Part shown: one piece after another, positions 44,842 to 53,809 of the stretch | Layout of the letters: every line of letters starts with the position of its first letter | How positions within the stretch are numbered: position 1 is the stretch's first letter | Assembly (NCBI GenBank): GCA_029258515.1 | Contig: JARHYK010000023.1 | Coordinates: 1-62,148 of the forward strand | Length of the DNA: 62,148 nucleotides | Direction: 5' to 3' | DNA from: Clostridia bacterium | Lineage (GTDB): Bacteria; Bacillota; Clostridia; TANB77; CAG-508 | Notes under the pieces: model-generated | The model's database searches: none | What the model saw: only the letters and a program-made list of their open reading frames with translations | Told to the model about the DNA's origin: nothing | Made by a program: the position numbers and the translations under genes

Positions 44842-45702
44842 ATGAGAAGAGAGACACGAAATAGAAGTAAAAAAAATAATGATTTAAGTACAAACATTAT
44901 TAAATATGTTGGAATTAGTGTAGGGATTTTAGCACTTATAGTAATAGGATTATTAGTTTATAGCAAAAACCTAAATGATGAAGTTAAAAAAGGAAGTTTA
45001 AATAGTGAACAGTTAGCAACCTTAATGAATAACACAACTGAAAATAGTGCAACTACTGAAAAAGCTAATTCTGATATTGGTAAAACTGTAGATGAAGCTT
45101 TAAATGAATATAAAGACTCTAAAAAAGAACCTGAAGAAAATAAAAAAATTGAAAAAGCAGATAATAATGAAAATAAGGTTAGCAATGAAGAAACAAAAGT
45201 AAATAGCGTTCAAAAAAATAAAGCTAGTAACTCAACTAATGTGGCAAAACAAAAGGAAACCCCAGAAAAAAAAGAAGTTAAAATTGAAAAAAAAGAGTTA
45301 AATTTTGTAAAGCCAGTAGAAGGAGAAATATTAAAAGATTTTTCAAAAGATAATTTAGTTTATTCTGAAACTTTACAAGAGTGGACAACACATACAGGTC
45401 TTGATATAAAAGCTGAAAAAACTACAGTTGTTAAAGCTGCTGAAAAAGGTGTGGTTAAGAGTATAAAAAATGATCCAAGATATGGACTAACAATTGTTGT
45501 AGAACATGAGGATGGATTTCAAACAGTTTATGCAAATTTACTAACATCTGAATTTGTAGTTGAAAATGAAAAAGTAGAAAAAGGACAAAGTTTGGGAACA
45601 GTAGGAAATACTGCTGCTTTCGAAGTTGCTGATGAACCACATTTACATTTTGAAATTATTAAAGATTCAATTCAAGTTGATCCTAAAATCTATTTAAAAT
45701 AA
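44842..45702 (+). CDS. spoIIQ: SpoIIQ-like M23 metallopeptidase
   Basis: 286 residues: a short basic N-terminus, one transmembrane helix (about residues 18-40), a long low-complexity E/K/N linker (50-150), and an M23/LytM domain. The zinc ligands HTGLD (H and D) and HLHFE are all present, so it should be an active endopeptidase, as in clostridial SpoIIQ and unlike the Bacillus protein, which has lost one ligand. It would pair with SpoIIIAH across the septum. SD AAGGAGG; own terminator. Confidence 0.85.
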   Translation: MRRETRNRSKKNNDLSTNIIKYVGISVGILALIVIGLLVYSKNLNDEVKKGSLNSEQLATLMNNTTENSATTEKANSDIGKTVDEALNEYKDSKKEPEENKKIEKADNNENKVSNEETKVNSVQKNKASNSTNVAKQKETPEKKEVKIEKKELNFVKPVEGEILKDFSKDNLVYSETLQEWTTHTGLDIKAEKTTVVKAAEKGVVKSIKNDPRYGLTIVVEHEDGFQTVYANLLTSEFVVENEKVEKGQSLGTVGNTAAFEVADEPHLHFEIIKDSIQVDPKIYLK

Positions 45703-45707
45703 AAACA

Positions 45708-45738
45708 AAAAACTGCTAATTGATTAGCGGTTTTTTTC
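45708..45738 (+). terminator. Terminator after the spoIIQ-like gene
   Basis: AAAAACTGCTAAT-TG-ATTAGCGGTTTTTTT, with a G-U pair in the stem. Confidence 0.9.
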
Positions 45739-45803
45739 TTATAAAGATTGATTTTGAAGCTATTTTATATTCTAGAAATACTAATTTATTAAGTGAAAAA
45801 TAA

Positions 45804-45832
45804 TTGACATATTATATAAAATAAGATAAAAT
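45804..45832 (+). promoter_or_regulatory. Promoter of the nucleoside kinase gene
   Basis: TTGACA (45804-45809), 17 bases, TAAAAT (45827-45832); the -10 lies in a tandem duplication of ATAAGATAAA. Confidence 0.7.
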
Positions 45833-45863
45833 AAGATAAAATTAAAAAGCAAAGGAGAAAAAT

Positions 45864-47504
45864 ATGAAAGTTAAGTATAAAGAAAATGAATTTGAATTAA
45901 AAAATGAAACAACAGTCCAAAAACTATTGGAAAAAGAGATCAAAGAAAATAAATATATGGTTGTTGGTTGCAAATTTAACAACGAATATCAAAATTTAGA
46001 ATTTGAAATAAAAGAAGATGGAGAAATTGAATTAATAGATGTAGCTTCAAAAGAAGGAATGAAAATCTATATTAGAACACTTGTATACATTATGGGAAAA
46101 GCGTTTGAAAAATTATATCCAAGCAAAAAACTAGTTGTAAATTATCAACTAGGTGATGCTATGTTTTGCATATGCGACGACCTAGATATAACAGAAGATT
46201 TCATGAATAAAATGACAAAAGAAATTCAAAATATAATAAATCAAAATCTTAAAATAAAAAAAGTTGTAATGACAAGGGAAGAAGCAGAAAAGTTTTACAG
46301 CAAAACAAATACATCAAAAGGAAGATTACAATATAATTTGAAAGAAAATAATTTAATAGATATGTATTATTGTGAGGATTATTACAACTATTGTTATGGA
46401 ACATTGGCAAATAGAACAGGAATTATTGAAAATTTTGAAATAATTAAATATTTTGATGGTTTTTTAATAAGATATCCAAGTTTTAAAAATCCAACTCAAA
46501 TAAAACCTTTTGAGGAAACAAAAAAATTATCATGGGCATTAGAAGAATATGAAAAAATACATAAAGTGTTAGACATAAGCACAGTGTACAAATTAAATAA
46601 AGCAATAGAAGAAAACAGAATTAAAGATGTAATAATGCTTGCAGAAGCTTTACATGAAAAGAAAATAGCACAAATTGCAGATGATATTTCAACAAAGAAA
46701 AACGTTAGAATGATTTTAATTGCAGGACCATCATCATCTGGAAAAACTACATTTGCACAAAGATTAGGAATACAATTAAGATTAAATGGATTAAAACCTG
46801 TTACTATTTCAGTAGATAATTATTTTGTGGAAAGAAGTGAAACTCCAGTAGATGAAAATGGAGAATATAATTTTGAATGTATTGAAGCAATAGATTTAGA
46901 ATTATTTAATAGCCATCTAGTTAAATTATTAAACGGAGAAGAAATAGAAGTGCCAGAATTTGATTTTCATGTTGGTACTAAAAGATATAATGGCAAAAAA
47001 ATGAGGTTAAAAGATGATGAAGTTCTAGTAATAGAAGGTATACATTGCTTAAATGATAAACTAACTAACCAAATTTCTAAGGATGAAAAGTATAAGATAT
47101 ATATCAGTGCATTAACTGTGCTTAATATGGATAGATATAATAGAATATCTACTACTGATACAAGATTAGTAAGAAGAATTGTTAGAGATTATCAATTTAG
47201 AGGATATTCTGCAACACATACTTTAAACACATGGCACAAGGTAAATGAAGGAGAAGAAAAAAATATTTTCCCATATCAAGAAGAAGCAGATAAAATATTT
47301 AATACATCACTTATTTATGAATTAAATGCTTTAAAAGATATTGCACAAAAGTTATTAAAAGAAATAAAGCCAGAAGACAAAGAACATGCAGAAGCAGTGA
47401 GATTATTAAATATTCTTAAATATTTTGACCCAATAGAAAATGAAGATGTTCCTAAAAATTCTTTATTAAAAGAATTTTTAGGAGGAGGAGCTTTTAAATA
47501 TTGA
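45864..47504 (+). CDS. Nucleoside (uridine) kinase with ThrRS-like N-terminus
   Basis: 546 residues. The N-terminal ~250 residues resemble the TGS and second additional domains of threonyl-tRNA synthetase (NETTVQKLLEKEIKENKYMVVG...; later EDYYNYCYGTLANRTGIIENFEIIKYFDGFLIRYP). The C-terminal half is a P-loop kinase of the uridine kinase/PRK family: IAGPSSSGKTTFAQRL, ISVDNYF, EFDFHVGTKRYNGK, VIEGIHCLND. This fusion is a recognised Clostridia/Bacillota family. The exact substrate is not certain. Confidence 0.88.
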   Translation: MKVKYKENEFELKNETTVQKLLEKEIKENKYMVVGCKFNNEYQNLEFEIKEDGEIELIDVASKEGMKIYIRTLVYIMGKAFEKLYPSKKLVVNYQLGDAMFCICDDLDITEDFMNKMTKEIQNIINQNLKIKKVVMTREEAEKFYSKTNTSKGRLQYNLKENNLIDMYYCEDYYNYCYGTLANRTGIIENFEIIKYFDGFLIRYPSFKNPTQIKPFEETKKLSWALEEYEKIHKVLDISTVYKLNKAIEENRIKDVIMLAEALHEKKIAQIADDISTKKNVRMILIAGPSSSGKTTFAQRLGIQLRLNGLKPVTISVDNYFVERSETPVDENGEYNFECIEAIDLELFNSHLVKLLNGEEIEVPEFDFHVGTKRYNGKKMRLKDDEVLVIEGIHCLNDKLTNQISKDEKYKIYISALTVLNMDRYNRISTTDTRLVRRIVRDYQFRGYSATHTLNTWHKVNEGEEKNIFPYQEEADKIFNTSLIYELNALKDIAQKLLKEIKPEDKEHAEAVRLLNILKYFDPIENEDVPKNSLLKEFLGGGAFKY

Positions 47505-47560
47505 CATTTCTAACCTAAAACTGTATAATATATGTGTAATATAAAAAAAGGAGAAGTTTT

Positions 47561-47728
47561 ATGTTAGCAAAGTATTGGAAAAAAATAGGAATGTTAATAT
47601 TAATTATAGCTTGTGTATTTAATATAATGAATAAATTAGTTAAAAAAGTTTCTTTAAACAAAGAAATGATTTCATCAGCTATATATATGATGAAACAGTC
47701 AGAAAATGAAAAAAATACAACAAAATAA
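47561..47728 (+). CDS. Small membrane protein (55 residues)
   Basis: ATG with AAAGGAGAAG properly placed. MLAKYWKKIGMLILIIACVF is an amphipathic start and one transmembrane helix, followed by a basic, polar tail to a TAA at 47726-47728. No family recognised. Confidence 0.6.
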   Translation: MLAKYWKKIGMLILIIACVFNIMNKLVKKVSLNKEMISSAIYMMKQSENEKNTTK

Positions 47729-47819
47729 AAAATATAATTGATAATACTTGAAAAAATATTGAAAATATGTTATCATAAAAAACAGTCAAATTAATTAAAG
47801 AAAAAAAGAGGTGAATATA

Positions 47820-48020
47820 ATGAAAGAAGGAATACATCCAAATTACGAAAAAACAACAATCACATGTGCATGTGGAAACGTTATAGAAGTTGGATCAACA
47901 AAAAAAGATATAAAAGTAGACGTATGTTCAAAATGTCATCCATATTGGACAGGAAATCTAAGACAAGATAAAGTTGGAGGAAGAGCAGATAAATTCAAGA
48001 AAAAATATGGTCTTGCATAG
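47820..48020 (+). CDS. rpmE: 50S ribosomal protein bL31 (zinc form)
   Basis: A 66-residue bL31 starting [20 protein letters not shown]. Four Cys (CAC and CSKCHPYW) mark the zinc-binding (C+) paralogue. An in-frame GTG at 47811 is part of the GAGGTG SD, so the ATG at 47820 is the start. The C-terminus [13 protein letters not shown] is typical. Confidence 0.97.
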   Translation: MKEGIHPNYEKTTITCACGNVIEVGSTKKDIKVDVCSKCHPYWTGNLRQDKVGGRADKFKKKYGLA

Positions 48021-48028
48021 AATTTTAG

Positions 48029-48068
48029 AAAAAATAAAAAGTTGGAGCAAATATGTTTCAGCTTTTAT
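48029..48068 (+). terminator. Probable terminator after rpmE
   Basis: AATAAAAAGTTGGAG and a partly complementary CAGCTTTTATTTTTTT, imperfect stem with T tail. Confidence 0.6.
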
Positions 48069-48217
48069 TTTTTTAAAAAATTCTAAATATTTTTTATTTA
48101 AATTTATAATAAATCATAATTGAAGCAGAATTCAAGTTTTAGTTGATTTTTTGTCAAAAATATAGTAAAATAAGCATAGAAAAATAGGAAAAATATAACA
48201 TAAGGAGGAACTCAAAA

Positions 48218-49639
48218 ATGGATACAGCAAAAGAAGTGGAAATACAAAAAGAATATATGGAAAAAGTAAGAAAAATAAATAGTGGAAAAGAACTTAAATA
48301 TATGATATTGACAATGGGATGTCAATTAAATGAAAACGATTCAGAAAAAATTTCTGGAATGATAGAGAAAATGGGATATACTAAAACAAATGATTCTAAA
48401 CAAGCTGATTTATTCGTATTTAATACTTGTTGTGTAAGAGAAAATGCAGAAGATAAATTATTTGGAAAATTAGGAGAATTAAAAAAAATAAAAGAAAAAA
48501 ATGGAACAATAATTGCAATAGGTGGTTGTATGATGCAAGAAAAACATATAACTGACAAAATAAAAGCAAGTTACCCATATACAGATATACTATTTGGAAC
48601 ACATACAATGCATAAATTCCCAGAAAATCTATATAAAACAATTATAGAACATAAAAAACGAGAAGATATAATTGACATAGATGGAAAAACTTATGAAGGT
48701 CTACCAATTAAAAGAGAAAATAATTTACAAGCATCAGTAACAATAATGAATGGGTGCAATAATTTTTGTAGTTATTGTATAGTTCCATATGTGCGTGGAA
48801 GAGAAAGAAGTAGAATGCCAAAAGACATAATTAAAGAAGTAGAATGCTTAGCAAAAAAAGGATATAAGGAAATAATGCTTCTTGGACAAAATGTAAATTC
48901 ATATTTGAGAGTTGAAAGAGAAAATAATGTAAAATTCGAAGAATATCAAGGAGTAAATTCATTTGCAACATTGCTATATGCAATAAATAAAATTGAAGGA
49001 ATTGAAAGAATAAGATTTATATCACCACACCCAAAAGATTTTACAACTGATGTAATAGAAGCAATTGCTAAATGTGATAAAATATGTAAAATGATACATT
49101 TACCTTTACAATCAGGAAGTACAGAAGTTTTAAGGGTAATGAATAGAAGATATACTAAAGAGCAATATCTTGACTTAGTAGAAAAAATGAAAAATAAAAT
49201 ACCAAATTTAAAATTATCTACAGATATAATAGTTGGATTCCCAGGTGAGACAGAAGAAGATTTTGAAGACACATTAGATGTAGTAAGAAAAGTAAACTAT
49301 GAACAAGTATACATGTTTATATATTCAAGAAGAAAAGGAACCCCTGGAGATAAAATGGAAAATCAAATACCAGAAGAAATAAAACATAAAAGATTTGAAA
49401 GACTAAAAAAATTAGCAGAAAGTCAAATAGAAGTAAATAATAAAGAATATATTGGAAAAATTGAAAAAGTACTTGTAGAAGGAAAAAGCAAAACAAATGA
49501 TAAAATGCTAACAGGAAGAACTCAAAGTAATAAAGTAGTTATATTTGAAGGAAATGAAGAATTAATAGGAAAATTAATATCAATTAAAATTGTATCTCAA
49601 CATATGTGGTACTTAAAAGGAGAAAATCAAAATGCATAA
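48218..49639 (+). CDS. miaB: tRNA-2-methylthio-N6-dimethylallyladenosine synthase MiaB
   Basis: A 473-residue radical-SAM methylthiotransferase modifying A37 of tRNAs. N-terminal UPF0004 domain with three cluster Cys (MGCQLNENDSE, NTCCVREN, GGCMMQ), radical-SAM CxxxCxxC in NGCNNFCSYCIVPY, and a TRAM domain at the C-terminus. Its end overlaps the next gene by 8 bases. mutS lies two genes on, a common arrangement. Confidence 0.96.
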   Translation: MDTAKEVEIQKEYMEKVRKINSGKELKYMILTMGCQLNENDSEKISGMIEKMGYTKTNDSKQADLFVFNTCCVRENAEDKLFGKLGELKKIKEKNGTIIAIGGCMMQEKHITDKIKASYPYTDILFGTHTMHKFPENLYKTIIEHKKREDIIDIDGKTYEGLPIKRENNLQASVTIMNGCNNFCSYCIVPYVRGRERSRMPKDIIKEVECLAKKGYKEIMLLGQNVNSYLRVERENNVKFEEYQGVNSFATLLYAINKIEGIERIRFISPHPKDFTTDVIEAIAKCDKICKMIHLPLQSGSTEVLRVMNRRYTKEQYLDLVEKMKNKIPNLKLSTDIIVGFPGETEEDFEDTLDVVRKVNYEQVYMFIYSRRKGTPGDKMENQIPEEIKHKRFERLKKLAESQIEVNNKEYIGKIEKVLVEGKSKTNDKMLTGRTQSNKVVIFEGNEELIGKLISIKIVSQHMWYLKGENQNA

Positions 49640-50651
49640 AATTTCAGATGAAGAAATAATTGAAATTGTTGATAAAATAATAGCTAGGGAAAATTCAATA
49701 ACTAAAATGGCAAGTATTTATGAAATTCCTAGAACAAATTTATCTAGAATAATAGAAAATAGATTAAAAGATATTGATGAAAATAGATATCAAAAGTACA
49801 AAGAAATAAGTTTAAAAAATCAGACATCAGGAGGAAAAATAAGCAATGAACCAGTGAAAGTTTATGGTAATACACAAGATATAAAGAACTTTTATATTAC
49901 ATATCTTTTAGAAAAAAGCAAAGGAACTCAAGATAAGGATATAATGAACAAATTTTCTATTTCAAAAGCGACGTTTTATAGAAAAAAACAAGCATATAAA
50001 GAGTATTTAGAACAAGGAAAAATAAGATATAGTAAAGAAGAATTTTTTAAATTACCAGATAGTGAAAAAGAAAATATATTGATTTTAAAAGCTCAAAAAA
50101 GAGATAGAGATTTAAATAAAAAAGTAAGAAGTGAAAGTGAATATAAAGAAACAATAGATGAAGTAAGAAAATATTTTCTTACTAGATTTGAAAAATATTC
50201 AGAACAATTAAAAAGAGAATATAATAATAATTTAATATATTATATGATAACTAGCAATATAGACATGATAAGACTTTCAATGGATAAAAACATAAAGCCT
50301 ACTATTGATTACATAGATTTACTTACAGGAGAAGAAATAGCTAATATTATGTTAAAGTCAAAGCCATTTATTATATCTTTTTCAAAGCAAAGAATAAAAG
50401 AATTAATAAAAATTGCTAAAAAACATAATAATTTATTACTATATGCTAGAAGCTCAGATAGATCATCGCCACAATTATTAAATGCATTATTAAATTATGC
50501 CCATGAAAATGAATTTGATTATGGAAACGTTGGACAAATACTTAAAAGAGTAAAAGAACAAGGAATAACAAATGAAAGACTTATAAAGTTATATCCATAT
50601 AAAAAATATGATGATTGTGAAATTAAAAAAGAAGAAAGTAAAGAAAAATAA
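49632..50651 (+). CDS. Hypothetical protein with two helix-turn-helix segments
   Basis: 339 residues. N-terminal segment (ITKMASIYEIPRTNLSRII) looks like an HTH, and a second one (TQDKDIMNKFSISKATFYRKK) resembles a resolvase/transposase-type HTH. The rest is helical and ends in an acidic/basic tail. No catalytic motif. It overlaps the miaB 3' end and is likely in the miaB-mutS operon, so a DNA-binding role is possible, but the family is not recognised. Confidence 0.65.
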   Translation: MHKISDEEIIEIVDKIIARENSITKMASIYEIPRTNLSRIIENRLKDIDENRYQKYKEISLKNQTSGGKISNEPVKVYGNTQDIKNFYITYLLEKSKGTQDKDIMNKFSISKATFYRKKQAYKEYLEQGKIRYSKEEFFKLPDSEKENILILKAQKRDRDLNKKVRSESEYKETIDEVRKYFLTRFEKYSEQLKREYNNNLIYYMITSNIDMIRLSMDKNIKPTIDYIDLLTGEEIANIMLKSKPFIISFSKQRIKELIKIAKKHNNLLLYARSSDRSSPQLLNALLNYAHENEFDYGNVGQILKRVKEQGITNERLIKLYPYKKYDDCEIKKEESKEK

Positions 50652-50671
50652 ATTTAACACTAGGAGAAGAA

Positions 50672-51148
50672 ATGAATAATATAAATGATAAATCAAGAAA
50701 AGAACTTTTAGAAAAAGGAAAACTACTTGCTAATTTAGGAATTAATGAAGATATACTTCAAATAATATTAGAGAATAATGAAGAATTTTTAAAAACTCCG
50801 CTTTGCAATATTGTTAGTAATATAGAAAGCATAAAACAAAAAAGCAAAAATGCAAATATAGCAGAAATTGTCGAAGAAACTCCTACGATTCTAACTTGTG
50901 ATAATAAACAATTAGTAAAAAAGTTAAATTTAATAGAAAAAATTGTAACTAAAAATGATTTAGAAGAAATAATAAACTATCACTCATTTATACTTGAATA
51001 TAAATATTACTATTTAAAAGGATTATTAAGATTACTATATATAAATGATTTGGCAGACAGGCTATTGGATATTATAGTACTAGATTCTGAAATTTTTGGT
51101 ATAGATATTGAAGAAATAGATATAGAAAAAATAAAAGAAAAAATATAG
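50672..51148 (+). CDS. Helical hypothetical protein between miaB and mutS
   Basis: 158 residues, predicted all-helical, soluble, with no Cys cluster or known motif; begins MNNINDKSRKELLEKGKLLANLGI. It has the style of a mTERF-like or regulatory-RecX-type helical repeat, but this is only an impression. Gaps of 20 and 18 bases to its neighbours suggest one operon. Confidence 0.6.
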   Translation: MNNINDKSRKELLEKGKLLANLGINEDILQIILENNEEFLKTPLCNIVSNIESIKQKSKNANIAEIVEETPTILTCDNKQLVKKLNLIEKIVTKNDLEEIINYHSFILEYKYYYLKGLLRLLYINDLADRLLDIIVLDSEIFGIDIEEIDIEKIKEKI

Positions 51149-51166
51149 AAAGAAGGAAAAATAAAA

Positions 51167-53779
51167 ATGTCAGAATATTCACCTATGATGCAAAAATATC
51201 TTGAAACAAAAGAACAATATAAAGACTGCATATTATTTTATAGACTAGGAGATTTCTATGAAATGTTTTTTGATGATGCAATAACAGTAGCAAGAGAACT
51301 AGAAATAACATTAACAGGAAAAGATTGTGGCCAAAAAGAGAGAGCACCTATGTGCGGAGTACCACATCACGCAGCTGAAATGTATATATCAAAATTAATT
51401 GCAAAAGGATATAAAGTTGCAATATGTGAACAATTAGAAGATCCTAAAAAAGCTAAAGGAATTGTAAAAAGAGGAGTTATAAAGGTTGTAACACCAGGAA
51501 CAGTAATTGATAGTAATATGCTAGAAGAAAGAAAAAATAACTATATAATGTCAATATTTAAATCTGGAATATATTTTGGGATAGGTGTATGTGACATATC
51601 AACTGGAGAATTTTATTCAGCGGAAATAAAGGACAATCAAAATTTCCCACTTTTATTAGATGAACTTGCAAGATATAATCCATCAGAACTTGTAGTAAAC
51701 ACAATGATGGCAGACAGCAAAGAAGAAATGGCTAGAATAAAAGAAAGATTTTCGTCTTTTATTACTAAATTCCAAGACAAATTTTTTGATGATAAAATAG
51801 ATTTACTTAAATTAAAATATAATATAGTTACTACTGAAAATAAAAAAGTAGAAAATTTAGAAGATAAAAAGTTAGCAGTAAGTGCAATAAATGCTTTAAT
51901 TGAATATATTGGACAAACTCAAATGACAAGTTTAGATCATATTAATAAAATTGAAATGTATCAAATATCAAAATATATGTCATTAGATATAAATGCAAGA
52001 AGAAATCTAGAAATAACTGAAAAGATGAGAGACAAATCTAAAAAAGGAACATTACTATGGGTACTTGATAAAACTTCAACTTCAATGGGGGGAAGATTAC
52101 TTAGAAGATGGCTAAATGATCCTTTAGTAGATGTAAATGAAATAAATAAAAGATTAGAAGCGGTAAAAGAATTAAAAGAAAATATAATATTAAGAGGAGA
52201 TGTTATAGAAAATTTAAAAAAAGTCTATGACATAGAAAGATTAGCTGGAAAAATGGCTTATGGAAATGCAAATGCCAGAGATATGATAACACTTAAAAAT
52301 TCTTTACAAAAATTGCCCGAAGTCAAAGATATATTAAAAGATTGCAATTCTGATATGTTAAAAGAAATTTACCAAAATATTGATAAATTAGAAGATATAT
52401 TCGAATTAATAGATAAATCAATAATAGAAGACCCTCCAATGACAATAAAAGATGGAGGTATCATCAAATTAGGATTTGATGAAGAAATAGATAAATTAAA
52501 ATTAGCTACAACACAAGGGAAAAATTGGATCATACAATTAGAGGCAGAAGAAAAAGAAAAAACAGGAATTAAAAATTTGAAAGTAGGATTTAATAAAGTA
52601 TTTGGATATTTTATTGAAGTAACTAAATCAAACTTAAACCAAGTACCAGAAAGATATATAAGAAAACAGACATTAACAAATGCAGAAAGATACATAACAG
52701 AAGAATTAAAAAATTTAGAAAATCAAATATTAGGAGCAGAAGAAAAAGTTGTAAATTTAGAATATGATATGTTTGTAAAAATAAGAGAAGAAATAGCAAG
52801 AAATACAAAAAGATTACAACAGACTGCAAATGCTATATCTTCATTAGATGTATTGACATCATTTGCGCAAGTTGCAGAAGATTTAAATTATACAATGCCA
52901 CTTGTGGACAATACAGGCATAATAGACATAAAAGAAGGCAGACATCCAGTAATAGAAAAAATGCTTGGAGCAGGAAGCTTTGTTGAAAATGATACATATT
53001 TAAACAAAGAAGAAAGCAGATTAGCTATAATAACAGGACCTAATATGGCAGGTAAATCAACATATATGAGGCAGGTAGCATTGATCTCACTTATGGCCCA
53101 AGTAGGAAGTTTTGTACCAGCAAGTAAAGCACATTTAGGAGTTGTAGATAAAATATTTACAAGAGTTGGAGCATCAGACGATTTAAGTATGGGCCAAAGT
53201 ACATTTATGGTTGAAATGATGGAGGTAGCATCTATCCTAAAAGAAGCAACTTCAAACAGTTTAGTTATATTAGATGAAATAGGAAGAGGAACATCGACAT
53301 ATGATGGTTTATCAATAGCATGGGCGGTAGCTGAATATATTTCTGATAAAGAAAAATGTGGAGCAAAAACTTTATTTGCAACACATTATCATGAATTAAC
53401 TAAACTAGAAGAAAAATTAGATGGAGTAAAAAATTATTCAATTGCAGTTAAAGAAAAAGGAGAAGACATAATATTTTTAAGAAAAATAATAGAAGGTGGA
53501 ACAGATGAAAGCTATGGAATACATGTAGCAAGATTAGCAGGTGTTCCAAAAGTAGTTACAAAAAAAGCAAACGAAATATTAAATTCTTTAGAAAGAAAAA
53601 ACATATTAACAGGTCAAAAAGAAGAAAACAAAAGTAAAAGCAAAATAGAGGCACAATTTGATATATATAACTATAAATTAGCAGAACTCGCACAAGAGAT
53701 AGATAAAATAAACTTAAATGAACTAACACCAATAGATGCACTAAATACATTAGTACGTATAAAAGAAAAGATGAAATAG
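51167..53779 (+). CDS. mutS: DNA mismatch repair protein MutS
   Basis: An 870-residue MutS. Domain I has YRLGDFYEMFFDDA with the mismatch-contacting Phe, domain II/III core with the SMGGRLLRRWLNDPL lever, clamp, and ATPase with Walker A TGPNMAGKSTYMRQ, Walker B LVILDEIGRGTSTYDG and FATHYHEL. mutL does not follow. Its domain I is a useful comparison for the DGR MutS-like protein at 2981-3403. Confidence 0.97.
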   Translation: MSEYSPMMQKYLETKEQYKDCILFYRLGDFYEMFFDDAITVARELEITLTGKDCGQKERAPMCGVPHHAAEMYISKLIAKGYKVAICEQLEDPKKAKGIVKRGVIKVVTPGTVIDSNMLEERKNNYIMSIFKSGIYFGIGVCDISTGEFYSAEIKDNQNFPLLLDELARYNPSELVVNTMMADSKEEMARIKERFSSFITKFQDKFFDDKIDLLKLKYNIVTTENKKVENLEDKKLAVSAINALIEYIGQTQMTSLDHINKIEMYQISKYMSLDINARRNLEITEKMRDKSKKGTLLWVLDKTSTSMGGRLLRRWLNDPLVDVNEINKRLEAVKELKENIILRGDVIENLKKVYDIERLAGKMAYGNANARDMITLKNSLQKLPEVKDILKDCNSDMLKEIYQNIDKLEDIFELIDKSIIEDPPMTIKDGGIIKLGFDEEIDKLKLATTQGKNWIIQLEAEEKEKTGIKNLKVGFNKVFGYFIEVTKSNLNQVPERYIRKQTLTNAERYITEELKNLENQILGAEEKVVNLEYDMFVKIREEIARNTKRLQQTANAISSLDVLTSFAQVAEDLNYTMPLVDNTGIIDIKEGRHPVIEKMLGAGSFVENDTYLNKEESRLAIITGPNMAGKSTYMRQVALISLMAQVGSFVPASKAHLGVVDKIFTRVGASDDLSMGQSTFMVEMMEVASILKEATSNSLVILDEIGRGTSTYDGLSIAWAVAEYISDKEKCGAKTLFATHYHELTKLEEKLDGVKNYSIAVKEKGEDIIFLRKIIEGGTDESYGIHVARLAGVPKVVTKKANEILNSLERKNILTGQKEENKSKSKIEAQFDIYNYKLAELAQEIDKINLNELTPIDALNTLVRIKEKMK

Positions 53780-53809
53780 AGATGAATTTAAAGTGGAGGG
53801 AAAGTAAGA

